This document shows, in pieces, positions 36,449 to 45,159 of a stretch of 64,000 bases of DNA. Within the stretch, counting starts at the first letter, position 1; every line of letters starts with the position of its first letter. Location: assembly GCF_032337115.1 (NCBI RefSeq), contig NZ_JAVXZY010000007.1, positions 124,001 to 188,000 of the forward strand, in the 5' to 3' direction. The position numbers were made by a program, and so were the translations under genes. Source of the DNA: Roseateles_C aquae. Lineage in GTDB: Bacteria > Pseudomonadota > Gammaproteobacteria > Burkholderiales > Burkholderiaceae_C. Under the pieces are notes generated by a model. It ran no database searches, was not told the DNA's origin, and saw only the letters and a program-made list of their open reading frames with translations.

Positions 36449-36832
36449 ATGTCCAGTTTCTCGGCCAACCGGCTTGTTCTCTACGTCGAAGACGATCGCA
36501 TCAACATCGTGTTGATGGAAGAAGTGTTCCGCCGCCTGCCGGGCTGGCAGTTGGAATGCGCCGAAGACGGCGCCCAGGCGCTGAGCCTGTTGCAATCTTT
36601 GGCACCCGCGCTGCTGCTGATCGACATGAATCTGCCCGACATGAATGGCCTGCAGCTGCTGGCCGAGATCCAGGCCCGGCACGGCGACGCCGCACCACGC
36701 TGTGTGGCGCTCTCTGCCGATGCCCTTGATGAACAGACCGCCACAGCGCTCGCCGCCGGCTTCTGCGACTACTGGACCAAGCCGATCGATGTGCCACGGC
36801 TCGAAGCCGTCTTGCGCCAGATGCTCGGCTGA
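36449..36832 (+). CDS. Single-domain response regulator
   Basis: A 127-residue receiver with no output domain. It has VLYVEDDRINIVLMEEVFRR at the start, the phospho-acceptor Asp in LLLIDMNLPDMNG, and the conserved Lys in YWTKPIDVP. Its closest style is the REC domain found at the end of hybrid kinases or as a separate phospho-relay partner. No kinase gene is adjacent. It is convergent with the SWIB protein across a terminator. Confidence 0.9.
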   Translation: MSSFSANRLVLYVEDDRINIVLMEEVFRRLPGWQLECAEDGAQALSLLQSLAPALLLIDMNLPDMNGLQLLAEIQARHGDAAPRCVALSADALDEQTATALAAGFCDYWTKPIDVPRLEAVLRQMLG

Positions 36833-36862
36833 GGCCCGTCAGCGACTCGCCGCAGACGCAAA

Positions 36863-36885
36863 AAAGCCCGGCAGAACCGGGCTTT
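36863..36885. terminator. Bidirectional terminator
   Basis: A 9-bp perfect stem (36863-36871 with 36877-36885) has a 5-base loop and is flanked by A-run and T-run. It serves both the receiver gene and the SWIB gene. Confidence 0.85.
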
Positions 36886-36930
36886 GACTCGCTTGAAGCG
36901 CCGGCCCTGAAGCCTGCGCTCAAACCCTGA

Positions 36931-37350
36931 TCACTTCAGGTGGCTGTTGATCAGCTTGGTCATCTCGAACATATCGGCCTTGGCCTTGCCGAAGATTTCC
37001 TTCAGCTTGGCATCGGCCACGATGATGCGCTTCTGCACCTCATCTTGCAGCTTGTTCTTCTTGATGTATTCCCAGACCTTCTTGGTCACATCGGTGCGCG
37101 GCAGCGGTGCCGAGCCGACGATGGCCGCCAGCGCTGCGCTGGGGGTCAGGGCCTTCATGAAGGCAGCATTGGGCGTGCGCTTCTTGGCGGGTGCTGCGGC
37201 CTTCTTGACCGGAGCAGCCTTCTTCGCCGGAGCGGCCTTCTTTGCAGGTGCAGCCTTCTTCGCGGGTGCCGCGGCCTTCTTCGCCGGGGCTGCCGCCTTC
37301 TTGGCCGGAGCCGCCTTCTTCGCAGGCGCGGCCTTCTTCGCAGTTGCCAT
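36931..37350 (-). CDS. Histone H1-like / SWIB-domain DNA-binding protein
   Basis: A 139-residue basic protein. Residues 3-56 are repeats of AAPAKK, like the lysine/alanine tail of histone H1. Residues 62-139 form a SWIB/MDM2 domain (FMKALTPSAALAAIVGSAPL, VTKKVWEYIKKNKLQD, ADMFEMTKLINSHLK). SWIB domains are chiefly eukaryotic chromatin modules but occur in Chlamydiae and some Burkholderiales. It probably binds DNA and helps compact the nucleoid. GGAGAGA lies just upstream of the start at 37350. The open frame extends to 37476 without a good start. Confidence 0.9.
   Translation of the reverse strand: MATAKKAAPAKKAAPAKKAAAPAKKAAAPAKKAAPAKKAAPAKKAAPVKKAAAPAKKRTPNAAFMKALTPSAALAAIVGSAPLPRTDVTKKVWEYIKKNKLQDEVQKRIIVADAKLKEIFGKAKADMFEMTKLINSHLK
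37180..37341 (-). repeat. Low-complexity AAPAKK-coding repeat
   Basis: About eight imperfect 15-18 bp units encode the Lys/Ala/Pro tail of the SWIB protein. Tracts like this change length easily by slippage, in whole codons. Confidence 0.85.
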
Positions 37351-37727
37351 TTCGATTCTCTCCATCAAAGGTTTGTTGATGTGCCGGGCCCGGGCGAAGG
37401 TCTGTCCTTCATTTCTCTCTAGCACCCTGCGCAGGCAATGGTACTGCGCACCTTCTGCATTGAGAAGGCTTTGCAAGGCCTAGAAGACCCTTAGACACAA
37501 GTAAAAAGCCCCATGGCGAGGGGTTTGTCGCGGCGCTGCATCACTCTGCATGCTTCCGGCCACTTCGCCTCCGGCACGCGGGGAGCAGGTGATGCGCCAC
37601 GGCAGCTCACGTCGGGCATGCCCGGGTCTCGATAACAAGCGGCTTGTGCGGGCGAATGATGCTGCGATTGATCAATACTGATTGATACCGGGCGCGCCGA
37701 TCCGGCAGCGGCCGTTATGCTTGCGGC
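37351..37727. other. Intergenic region upstream of the SWIB and DUF-membrane genes
   Basis: This 377-bp divergent region has no supported gene. It contains a weak hairpin (37508-37512 with 37520-37524) and a palindromic TGATTGATCAATACTGATTGA-like A/T-rich patch around 37665-37685 that is a reasonable promoter region for the plus-strand gene. Confidence 0.4.
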
Positions 37728-38084
37728 ATGAAAACCTTGCTGCGTTGGATGCTGCTCGCCGCCGCCCTGCTGCTGGTGGCCCACCTTTACCCTGGCGTCT
37801 CGGTGAAGAGTTTTGGCTCGGCCCTGATTGCGGCGCTGGTGCTGGGTTTGCTGAACACCTTGCTGCGTCCCTTGCTGGTGCTGCTGACCCTGCCGGTGAC
37901 GGTGCTGAGCCTCGGGCTTTTTCTCTTCGTCATCAACGCGCTGATGTTCTGGGCAGCGGCCGAGGTATTGGAGGGCTTCTCGGTATCCGGCTTCGCCGCG
38001 GCCTTGATCGGCTCGCTGATCTACAGCCTGTGCGGCATGTTGATCGACGTGCTGATTGAGCGGCTGTTCGTCAGCGGCGACTGA
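37728..38084 (+). CDS. Small membrane protein, phage-holin-4 superfamily
   Basis: A 118-residue integral membrane protein with about four hydrophobic helices (LLRWMLLAAALLLVAHLYP; ALIAALVLGLLNTLLRPLLV; LTLPVTVLSLGLFLFVINAL; AALIGSLIYSLCGMLIDVL). The pattern NTLLRPLLVLLTLPVT is the signature of the phage_holin_4_2 family. This is a widespread chromosomal family, and the name does not imply a prophage. The function is unknown. Confidence 0.85.
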   Translation: MKTLLRWMLLAAALLLVAHLYPGVSVKSFGSALIAALVLGLLNTLLRPLLVLLTLPVTVLSLGLFLFVINALMFWAAAEVLEGFSVSGFAAALIGSLIYSLCGMLIDVLIERLFVSGD

Positions 38085-38114
38085 AGCGCAGCTGCTCAAG
38101 TGCAGGGGCGCTCC

Positions 38115-39701
38115 TCAACGAAGATTGGGCAGTTCCGTGCCCGGAGGCACGCCGCGGCGGTACAGCTCCTCCAACAACTGGCGCCGCTCGTACAGCAGGC
38201 TACGCAAGCGCGCATCGATCACAGCGGCCTCGATCTGATCGACATCGCGCCCCCTCGACTGGCGCAGCCCTGAGCGCAGCCGGTCGATGGCGCCATTGAG
38301 GTCGCCGACGGCCGCACGCGTCTCACCCAAGGCGCGCACCGCACGAAGCGGTTGATCGAGCTTGGTCCACAGCTTGGCCAGCAGCCCCCAGGCCTGGGCA
38401 TCCTGCGGCTGCAGGCTGACATGGGTCTGCAAGGTCTCTGCACTTTCACGCAGGCGTTCGGCTCGTCCGTCAACGACGGCCAGTTCGGCCCGCTGCACCA
38501 TCATCGCGCGCGACTTGTCGCCAGACAGACTGGCCAGTGCTGAAAAGCCGGATTCGGTTTTCTCCTGCGCCTGCGCCAGTTCAGCACGCAGGAAAACCAT
38601 CGCCCGCTGCGCCCGGGCATCGGGTTTCAGCGTGGCCAGCAGCGATTGCGCCGTCTGCATCGCGGACTCGGCGCGAGCCCAGTCGCGCATCTTGATCGAG
38701 GCCAGGGCGCTGGCATAGCGCGCGCCCAGCTGCGCCATCACATCGTTCTGGCGCACGCCGGCATCCATGTTCTGCAGCTGGGCCCAGAACTCGGCACGGG
38801 GGTCCATCAGCACCCGCGCGCGTGCTGCCATCAGCACATGCTCGGCGACGCTCTGCGGCCACTCCGGCGCGCCAGCACCAAGGCGGGCACGCGCATCGCC
38901 AATGCGCTCGGTGGTCAGCGGGTGGGAGCGCAGGTAGGGGTAGCTGCCGTTGTCCATCAGATGGTAGGCCTGCTCCATGCGCTCGAACATCGACGCCATG
39001 CCCGCGCCCTTGAAACCGGCCTCGACCAGCACATTGAAGCCGACGCGATCAGCCTCGCGCTCCATATCGCGCGAAAAATTCAGCGAGGCCTGCGCGGCCG
39101 CTGCCTGCGAGCCGACGATGGCCGCATTGGCCAGATCGATGCTGCCCGCCTTGGACGCCGCGATCAGCCCCAGCACCATGCCCGCCGTGGCCAGCAGGCT
39201 ATTGCGCGAGTCGCCGACGATGCGCCGTGCCACATGGCGCTGCGTGATGTGCGACAGCTCATGCGCCAGCACCGATGCCAGCTCATCGCGTGAGACCGTC
39301 ATCGCGATCAGGCCGAGGTGAACGCCGACGAAGCCGCCCGGCAAGGCGAAGGCATTGACGCTCTTGTCGCGGATCAGAAAGGTTTCCCAGGCGAAGCGCT
39401 CCGAGGTGTCGTCAGCGATATTGCCCTGCCGCTTGGACGCTGCCACCAGCGGCAGCCAGGTTTGCTGCACATACTCGAGCAGCAGCGGGTCCTCAAGATA
39501 GTCGGGATCGAGGCGAATCTGGCGCATGATCTGGTCACCCAGCCGCTTCTCGGTGCTGACGTCGAATTCGCCCGACACCGAATCGCCCAGCGCCGGCAGA
39601 TTGACCTGCGCCGGTGCAGCGCCGCTCCAAAGCAAAGAGGCGGCCAACACGCTGATCAAGGGACGACGCGGCAGACGCAGTGCAGACATCAAGGGTTTCA
39701 A
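38115..39701 (-). CDS. bepA: M48 family metalloprotease with TPR repeats (BepA-like)
   Basis: A periplasmic zinc protease and chaperone of outer-membrane protein assembly. The 528-residue precursor has a signal peptide ending near GAAPAQ. The M48 site is VLAHELSHITQRH (HELSH 147-151), with the third ligand region MEREADRVGFNVL. The second half (from about 300) contains tetratricopeptide-like helices. The start is placed at TTG 39701, because GGAG lies six bases before it and about 18 bases before the next ATG (39689). The latter is a possible alternative. It is divergent from moaC, which fits the conserved order moaC/M48 in related genomes. Confidence 0.9.
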   Translation of the reverse strand: MKPLMSALRLPRRPLISVLAASLLWSGAAPAQVNLPALGDSVSGEFDVSTEKRLGDQIMRQIRLDPDYLEDPLLLEYVQQTWLPLVAASKRQGNIADDTSERFAWETFLIRDKSVNAFALPGGFVGVHLGLIAMTVSRDELASVLAHELSHITQRHVARRIVGDSRNSLLATAGMVLGLIAASKAGSIDLANAAIVGSQAAAAQASLNFSRDMEREADRVGFNVLVEAGFKGAGMASMFERMEQAYHLMDNGSYPYLRSHPLTTERIGDARARLGAGAPEWPQSVAEHVLMAARARVLMDPRAEFWAQLQNMDAGVRQNDVMAQLGARYASALASIKMRDWARAESAMQTAQSLLATLKPDARAQRAMVFLRAELAQAQEKTESGFSALASLSGDKSRAMMVQRAELAVVDGRAERLRESAETLQTHVSLQPQDAQAWGLLAKLWTKLDQPLRAVRALGETRAAVGDLNGAIDRLRSGLRQSRGRDVDQIEAAVIDARLRSLLYERRQLLEELYRRGVPPGTELPNLR

Positions 39702-39837
39702 GCAGATCTCCGGAAAAACGCAGGGCCGCGGCAGGCGCAAGCCGGTCGCTATGATGACAGCGAACAGGTTTCCCTATTGTTGCTGCCCGCACGGTGGGCG
39801 GCATTGGTCACGCACCGACACTTCACGACAGGCGCCC

Positions 39838-40338
39838 ATGAGCAGCTCCGCCCCCCCCCAGTCGCCACTCACCCATTTCGATGCGCATGGCCAGGCCCAT
39901 ATGGTCGATGTCAGCGCCAAACAGGAAACCCACCGCATCGCCCGCGCGGCTGGTCAGATCCGCATGCTGCCGGCCACGCTGGCCTTGATCAGCTCGGGCC
40001 AGGCGAAGAAGGGCGACGTGCTCGGCGTGGCCCGCATTGCCGCGATCCAAGGCGCCAAGCGCACCGCCGATCTGATCCCGCTGTGCCACCCGCTGCCCAT
40101 CACCCGCGTCGCCGTCGAATTCGAGATTGACGAGGCGGCCAGTCTGGTGCGCTGCATCGCTCAGGTGGAGACGTTGGGTCGCACAGGCGTCGAGATGGAA
40201 GCGCTGACCGCAGTGCAGGTGGGCCTGCTCACCATCTACGACATGTGCAAGGCCGCCGACCGCGGCATGGTCATGGAAGCGATTCGTGTGCTGGAAAAAC
40301 ACGGGGGCAAGTCGGGTGATTGGGTGGCGCAGGACTAA
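39838..40338 (+). CDS. moaC: Cyclic pyranopterin monophosphate synthase
   Basis: Catalyses the second step of molybdenum-cofactor synthesis, with MoaA making its substrate. The 166-residue protein has the family motifs LIPLCHPLPIT, GRTGVEMEALTAV and LTIYDMCKA, and ALISSGQAKKGDV near residue 53. Length is normal. ATG 39838 begins MSSSAPPQSPLTHFD. The frame is open upstream but overlaps the divergent protease. No other moa gene is in the window. Confidence 0.96.
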   Translation: MSSSAPPQSPLTHFDAHGQAHMVDVSAKQETHRIARAAGQIRMLPATLALISSGQAKKGDVLGVARIAAIQGAKRTADLIPLCHPLPITRVAVEFEIDEAASLVRCIAQVETLGRTGVEMEALTAVQVGLLTIYDMCKAADRGMVMEAIRVLEKHGGKSGDWVAQD

Positions 40339-40356
40339 GCCTGCAACACCGTTCGT

Positions 40357-42096
40357 TCAACGCATCTCGCGATAGCTGTACTCGCGCTGCGGTGGATCGC
40401 ATTGGAAAGGCCGGGGCGCGCCAGGCGCCAACGTCTCGCACTCCTCGAACCACTCCTTGGCTGCGGCATTTCTGAATTCACGCAGCCGTGCGGCCACATA
40501 GCGCGCCCTGTCGGTATCACCGGTCGCGTGCAAAGACTTTGCCCAGGCCATCATCAGACGCGCATCAATCAGGTTATGCGCTGTTCGCTTGGCGGCCGCC
40601 AGTGCCTCTGGCCCAGGGCTGAAGCTTGTCGCCGCCGCGTAGTCGGCCTGCGTCGAGAAGAACAGGCTGCGCTGGCCGATGGCGATGCGCTCCTCCAGAG
40701 ACGCCGCACCAGCGGGCGGCGCATAGATGACGACGACCTTGTTGTAGTCCCACGCCGCGTAGGCCGAACCCAGCAGTAGCATTGCGCCTGCAACACGCGG
40801 CCATCGCGCAGGCCGCACGTCAGCGGCCAGGCGCAAGGTCTCACGTGGACTACAAATGCCTAGCGCAAAGGCGGTTGGCAACAGGAAATAGGCATACCAC
40901 AGCGGATACTCAAGCAGGCTGTGCAGACCGATCATCAGCACCATCATCAAGGCGCTGCGAGCAATGCGGGCCTCGCTGCCGCTGGCCGCATAGGCATAGC
41001 GCCAGGCTTTCCACAATGCCGTGCCCAGCAAGGCCAGAACCAGCAAGCCCAACGGCAAACCAAGCTCGACCAGCAGTTGCATCGGCAGGTCATGGGTGTG
41101 GTCAAAAAAGGCCACGGGGCGGTCAGGAAACGGCGTCATCGTCCAGGCCAGATTGAATTCACCGACCCCCACACCAGACCACGGATAGCGCTGCAGCAGG
41201 TCCAGGGCATTGGACAGAATCGCCAGCCGCGAGGGCGAGCCGGCGCCCTCGGCCAGTCGCGACTCGGCACCAAACACCTGCGCGTGGCTGTGCGCCCACC
41301 AACTCAAGAACGCCCAACTGAGCGCCAGCATTAAGGGTGTGGCCAGCAAGCTCCAGCGACTGCGTGCCGACAGGGATCGGTCCAGCAGCGCCCACAAGGC
41401 CAGCAGCAGCACGGCCAGCATCCCGGTCCGCGAAGCGCTAAGCACCACCCCAAACACCAATCCCAACAAAGCAGATGGCAAGGCAGCCATAGCCAAACGC
41501 CCCCGCCTGCCAAGGAGCCCGGACTCCGCAAGGTACACCGTAGCGATGCAAGACCACATCAACAGGCTCGCAAGGTGATTCGGCTGACGCATATTGCCGA
41601 TGGCGCGGCCTGGCAATCCGGAGCGGGCAATCCAGTCACCATCTGCAAGGCCGGGTGCAAAGACCTGCACAACAGCTACCACGACGCTCGCAAGGCCTGC
41701 CGCCAACATAGCCCAGGACAAATTGGCCCAACAGCGCTCGCGCTCAGAGCTGTCGATTTGTTGCGCTGCGAAAAGCACTGCCAGCCCTGCCCCTGTCATA
41801 GCGACATACGACCAATTGAGTACAGCATGCAGGTCGCCTACGAGCTTTGAGTAGACACCCATGACCAGCAGGATGGCGACGGCCAACACTCCCGCATTCA
41901 AGCTGATCGACGGTGGGCTGCGACGACAACGCAGGAGCACGAGCGTCGCGCCACAAGCCGCAAATGCAGCCAACTGGTTAAAAAGGGTAGTGCTTGGTGT
42001 TTGACTGAACGCGATCAAGAAAGGCAGCGCGGCGCACAGCGCACTTGCCGCGTCAACGCAGCGATCATTAATTGAGTTTGCAATAGAGTTATGCAT
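40357..42096 (-). CDS. pglL: Pilin O-oligosaccharyltransferase, PglL/TfpO (Wzy_C_2) family
   Basis: A 579-residue polytopic membrane enzyme that moves a glycan from a polyprenyl carrier to Ser/Thr of exported pilin. About twelve hydrophobic helices precede a soluble C-terminus (about 470-579). Family marks are GNMRQPNHLASLL, the Arg/Ser pattern SASRTGMLAVLLLAL, GVGVGEFNLAW, HTHDLPMQLLVELGLPLG and HSLLEYPLWYAYFL. The HS-LEYPLWY motif with the C-terminal domain separates PglL/TfpO from O-antigen ligases. It is the last gene of the minus-strand group behind pilA, which is its expected substrate. The upstream half of its gene looks slightly A/T-richer than the downstream half. Confidence 0.88.
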   Translation of the reverse strand: MHNSIANSINDRCVDAASALCAALPFLIAFSQTPSTTLFNQLAAFAACGATLVLLRCRRSPPSISLNAGVLAVAILLVMGVYSKLVGDLHAVLNWSYVAMTGAGLAVLFAAQQIDSSERERCWANLSWAMLAAGLASVVVAVVQVFAPGLADGDWIARSGLPGRAIGNMRQPNHLASLLMWSCIATVYLAESGLLGRRGRLAMAALPSALLGLVFGVVLSASRTGMLAVLLLALWALLDRSLSARSRWSLLATPLMLALSWAFLSWWAHSHAQVFGAESRLAEGAGSPSRLAILSNALDLLQRYPWSGVGVGEFNLAWTMTPFPDRPVAFFDHTHDLPMQLLVELGLPLGLLVLALLGTALWKAWRYAYAASGSEARIARSALMMVLMIGLHSLLEYPLWYAYFLLPTAFALGICSPRETLRLAADVRPARWPRVAGAMLLLGSAYAAWDYNKVVVIYAPPAGAASLEERIAIGQRSLFFSTQADYAAATSFSPGPEALAAAKRTAHNLIDARLMMAWAKSLHATGDTDRARYVAARLREFRNAAAKEWFEECETLAPGAPRPFQCDPPQREYSYREMR

Positions 42097-42166
42097 TCAA
42101 ATCAGAGCGTATCAATCAACCTCAATTTCAAAAACACATGGCATTTAGTTCGGTCATACCTCATAC

Positions 42167-43111
42167 TCAAGCACGCTGCATTGATTTCGCTGAACCAGCT
42201 TGGGGCAAAAAATGCCGCACAAAGCACTTCGACAGCGCTGCAACCGCCAGTCCAACTGGGATATCTACGAGATAGTGCCATTTCGATGCCACTGCCTCAG
42301 CACCGATAAAAATCAGAGTCAGTGCAAACAAAACACCTATCCAAACATGCATCCGTGCAACTACCCAAGTCAATACCCAACCATGCGCGACATGTAAAGA
42401 GGGCATCGCACCCAACGGCATGATGAAGTTCTCCCCTGAATAGTTCGCCCCGCCTGAGTCAATGAAGCTCAACTGAAAAGACAACATCAACTGTTGCACA
42501 GGGCTGCGATTTATGTCGAAGATGAATGGTCCAAACGCTGGCGCGAGCAGATACGACAGACCACCAAATACAAGCACAGCACCAATTAGTGTGACAAGTC
42601 GCTCCAATGCCGCGGCACCATCGAATGCAGCGACAATGATTGCAAGCACGAACATGCCTACAAAAACGTCATGATATGCACTGTCCCAGCCAAACAACGT
42701 AGATTTCAATGCGGCCGAAATGAAGAGACAGGCTTGCTGCAGCAGCGGCAGATCCAGGTCAATCGCTTTGAATTGCGCATCCCACTTGGTTTCATTGATC
42801 AAGTGCGCCCACAACTTTATATTGAAATGAGAGAATACAATAAATGCCAAGCTTGCCAACAAACGACACCGCAGTTGGACCGCTTTAAGATCAACGCTCC
42901 CACGCCCCCAGAAGACACCAACAACAATAACAGCCGCCAATGGCAGCAGGTAGTGCTCGAACGAAAATAATGCCGCCCCTCGATCCGGCATGTATATCCT
43001 CAAACCAAATACACTACCGGCAATCAGCACATAGGCTGAGAAAAGCGCCAACCACTCGATCGCCAGAAGTCTAGGGCGGCGCGTTTGTCGCTGGCCTACA
43101 ATTTCGTTCAT
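42167..43111 (-). CDS. PAP2-family membrane phosphatase
   Basis: A 314-residue integral membrane protein, about nine helices. The phosphatase motifs are AMPSLHVAHGWVL (middle motif) and ASKWHYLVDIPVG (SK..H...D, last motif) as in PAP2_3/inositol-phosphotransferase-like enzymes. It may dephosphorylate a lipid carrier such as undecaprenyl pyrophosphate, or transfer a phospho-head group. ATG 43111 is preferred over TTG 43114. The gene is A/T-richer than the window average and stands between pglL and an FAD enzyme gene on the same strand. This suggests a role in recycling the carrier lipid after glycan transfer. Confidence 0.82.
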   Translation of the reverse strand: MNEIVGQRQTRRPRLLAIEWLALFSAYVLIAGSVFGLRIYMPDRGAALFSFEHYLLPLAAVIVVGVFWGRGSVDLKAVQLRCRLLASLAFIVFSHFNIKLWAHLINETKWDAQFKAIDLDLPLLQQACLFISAALKSTLFGWDSAYHDVFVGMFVLAIIVAAFDGAAALERLVTLIGAVLVFGGLSYLLAPAFGPFIFDINRSPVQQLMLSFQLSFIDSGGANYSGENFIMPLGAMPSLHVAHGWVLTWVVARMHVWIGVLFALTLIFIGAEAVASKWHYLVDIPVGLAVAALSKCFVRHFLPQAGSAKSMQRA

Positions 43112-43141
43112 CAATGCGCGTCACGGCTCACACCGAAACTA

Positions 43142-44719
43142 TTACTTCGATTCTTCATGATACTCATCATCAATATTGACAGCCCAAATTGAACTTTTGT
43201 CACCTGCACCCCTCAATATTGCTTGCGCAGCCAATTTGGCCGAAAGCATCGAATGATCCTGATTATTATAACGGTGCATACCGTTACGCCCAATCAAGAA
43301 AAGGTTGGGAATTTGATCCAAGTATGCCCTGATAAGATCAAATTTCTCATAAGATTCGCCAAAATATCCTGGGTATGCCTTCGGCATGCGAATTACTGTG
43401 GCGTCCAGAACAGCTCCTGCATCAGCCAATCCCAATTGCTGCATTTCCTGAATAGCCAACGACATGATATCGGCGTCACTCATGAGCCACAATTCATCAT
43501 CATCACGCGCGAAAAATTCCAAACCCAGCCATACCGAGTCTTGGTCCGCGACCATGTACGGACTCCAGTTATTGAAGACCTGCAGACGCCCCACCTTTAC
43601 CCCAGGCTCCTGAATATATATCCAGTTGTCGCGAACAAGTTGACCGCTTCGATCGTACATAGCAGACCCTCGCCTGAGATTCTTGTAGAGCAGGCCAACC
43701 GTAATGAAGTCCCTGTATTGCAGGCCCTTAGCAATCTTCAACACGTTCGACTCAGCCACGGGCCGCAGTGCGCAAATCAAATCCCGGACCGGCATCGTGG
43801 AAATGAACTGATCAACATCGACTTCAAGCATCTCACTGCTGTCGCGACACACTCTCACCGAGTCAACCCGTCCTTCAGAGCAATGCAATTCATCGACGCG
43901 GCAACCAAGCATCAGTCTGCCGCCAAGACGTTCAAACTCCGCCGCCGCAACTTCCCACATCTGCCCTGGGCCGTACTTTGGATACAGAAAACTTTCTATC
44001 AAAGATGTTTGTTCCGCCTTTGCCTGCCCAGTGACAGCCTTGCGCGCAGCATGCATCAAGGCTTTGCCAATCGACAGGCTCTTGACGCGCTGCGCCCCCC
44101 ACGCTGCACTGATTTCTCGACATGAAACACCCCAGACTTTCTCCGTATATTCCTTGAAAAACTGCAGGTACAACTGGCGGCCAAAGCGATTGATAAAAAA
44201 ATCTTCAAGCGAGTTTTCTGGCGCGATTGGTTTAAGTGCCGACCAGGCATAGCTACCAGCAAACCCAACACAGCGGCCTACACCCATTTTTGCGACCATA
44301 TCCAGACCGGGGCGCAAAGGGTAGTCAAAAAAGTTTCCGCCAAAGTAGATGCGTGACAGTCGACTACGCACCAACATCACGTTGTTCTCAGCTTCTGTTG
44401 CCGTAATGGCCTCATGTCCCAACAAACCGGCTGCCCCCTGATAGCCTAGGCGGAATCGCTTCTCGTCTCCGGCGAGCGCTTCTGGCATCGCAATGGGCAG
44501 CAAATCGCGCCACCAATCCATCACCCAGTCGGACTTTGAGAAAAATCTATGCCCTCCAATGTCAATGCGATTGCCTTTGAAGTTGACCGTCCTGGACAAA
44601 CCGCCAATTTCACGACTGGCTTCAACAATCGTCACATTTTGTTTACCCGCTCTTAAGAGCTCGAGGCCAGCGGTCAAACCGGCCGGGCCTGCGCCAGCAA
44701 TCAATACATCAGTTTTCAT
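43142..44719 (-). CDS. FAD/NAD(P)-binding oxidoreductase, UDP-galactopyranose-mutase-like
   Basis: A 525-residue soluble flavoenzyme. The FAD-binding opening is VLIAGAGPAGLTAGLELL, followed by the subfamily hallmark IDIGGHRFFSKSDWVMDWW. The C-terminal contact is MHRYNNQDHSMLSA. It belongs to the protoporphyrinogen oxidase/UDP-galactopyranose mutase/amine-oxidase superfamily, and members with GGHRFFSK commonly sit in glycan clusters. A role in changing a sugar or lipid-linked sugar is likely, but the substrate is unknown. G+C content is markedly lower than in flanking backbone genes, which suggests acquisition. Eight bases separate it from the upstream gtrA-like gene. Confidence 0.85.
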   Translation of the reverse strand: MKTDVLIAGAGPAGLTAGLELLRAGKQNVTIVEASREIGGLSRTVNFKGNRIDIGGHRFFSKSDWVMDWWRDLLPIAMPEALAGDEKRFRLGYQGAAGLLGHEAITATEAENNVMLVRSRLSRIYFGGNFFDYPLRPGLDMVAKMGVGRCVGFAGSYAWSALKPIAPENSLEDFFINRFGRQLYLQFFKEYTEKVWGVSCREISAAWGAQRVKSLSIGKALMHAARKAVTGQAKAEQTSLIESFLYPKYGPGQMWEVAAAEFERLGGRLMLGCRVDELHCSEGRVDSVRVCRDSSEMLEVDVDQFISTMPVRDLICALRPVAESNVLKIAKGLQYRDFITVGLLYKNLRRGSAMYDRSGQLVRDNWIYIQEPGVKVGRLQVFNNWSPYMVADQDSVWLGLEFFARDDDELWLMSDADIMSLAIQEMQQLGLADAGAVLDATVIRMPKAYPGYFGESYEKFDLIRAYLDQIPNLFLIGRNGMHRYNNQDHSMLSAKLAAQAILRGAGDKSSIWAVNIDDEYHEESK

Positions 44720-44727
44720 TTGATAAA

Positions 44728-45159
44728 TCAGTGAATATCATTGCGACGCGTGAATAGCAAGAATTTGCGAGCAACATAGTTAAAAACAAATACCATCGCA
44801 GCGGTAAGCAATTTCGCAGCCAGCGGATCAATGGCAAGCATTGTCGTCAGCATCCACAATAGAATCTCGGTCAGCGCAAGGCCCAGCCCTCCAACAGCCG
44901 CAAAGACTCCAAATTCAATATTCCTGTCCTTCAGCCTCCGCGATGAGAACACCACCGCAATGCTAAGCCAGTAAATCAATAGCATCCCACAAGAGTAGCC
45001 AATTAGTGCCGCTGCACTCAATGGCAGTCCGTGGTGAATCGCAAGAGCATATACGACGGTATCCACGCCCAGCGCCGCTGCGCTCGACGCAAAGTAGAGC
45101 AAGAATTCAGCGCGACTCGCCAATCGTTCCTGAAATCTTGTCAAGGCTCTTGCAATCAT
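44728..45159 (-). CDS. GtrA-family membrane protein
   Basis: A 143-residue protein with four predicted helices in the GtrA pattern: EFLLYFASSAAALGVDTVVY, ALIGYSCGMLLIYWLSIAVVF, FAAVGGLGLALTEILLWML, LLTAAMVFVFNYVARKFLLF. GtrA proteins are thought to flip polyprenyl-phosphate-sugar across the inner membrane. The start ATG 45159 (MIARALTRF) has AAGGAA upstream. It overlaps the end of the preceding gene by 53 bases. No GtrB-type glycosyltransferase is present in the window. The frame extends to 45255 without a better start. Confidence 0.82.
   Translation of the reverse strand: MIARALTRFQERLASRAEFLLYFASSAAALGVDTVVYALAIHHGLPLSAAALIGYSCGMLLIYWLSIAVVFSSRRLKDRNIEFGVFAAVGGLGLALTEILLWMLTTMLAIDPLAAKLLTAAMVFVFNYVARKFLLFTRRNDIH

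Noticed and set aside
37180..37341. Short regular repeats that might suggest a repeat array or CRISPR
   Set aside because: The units are in-frame codons for AAPAKK with no spacers.
37728..38084. A phage-holin-type gene as evidence of a prophage
   Set aside because: The family is common on chromosomes and no other phage gene is near.
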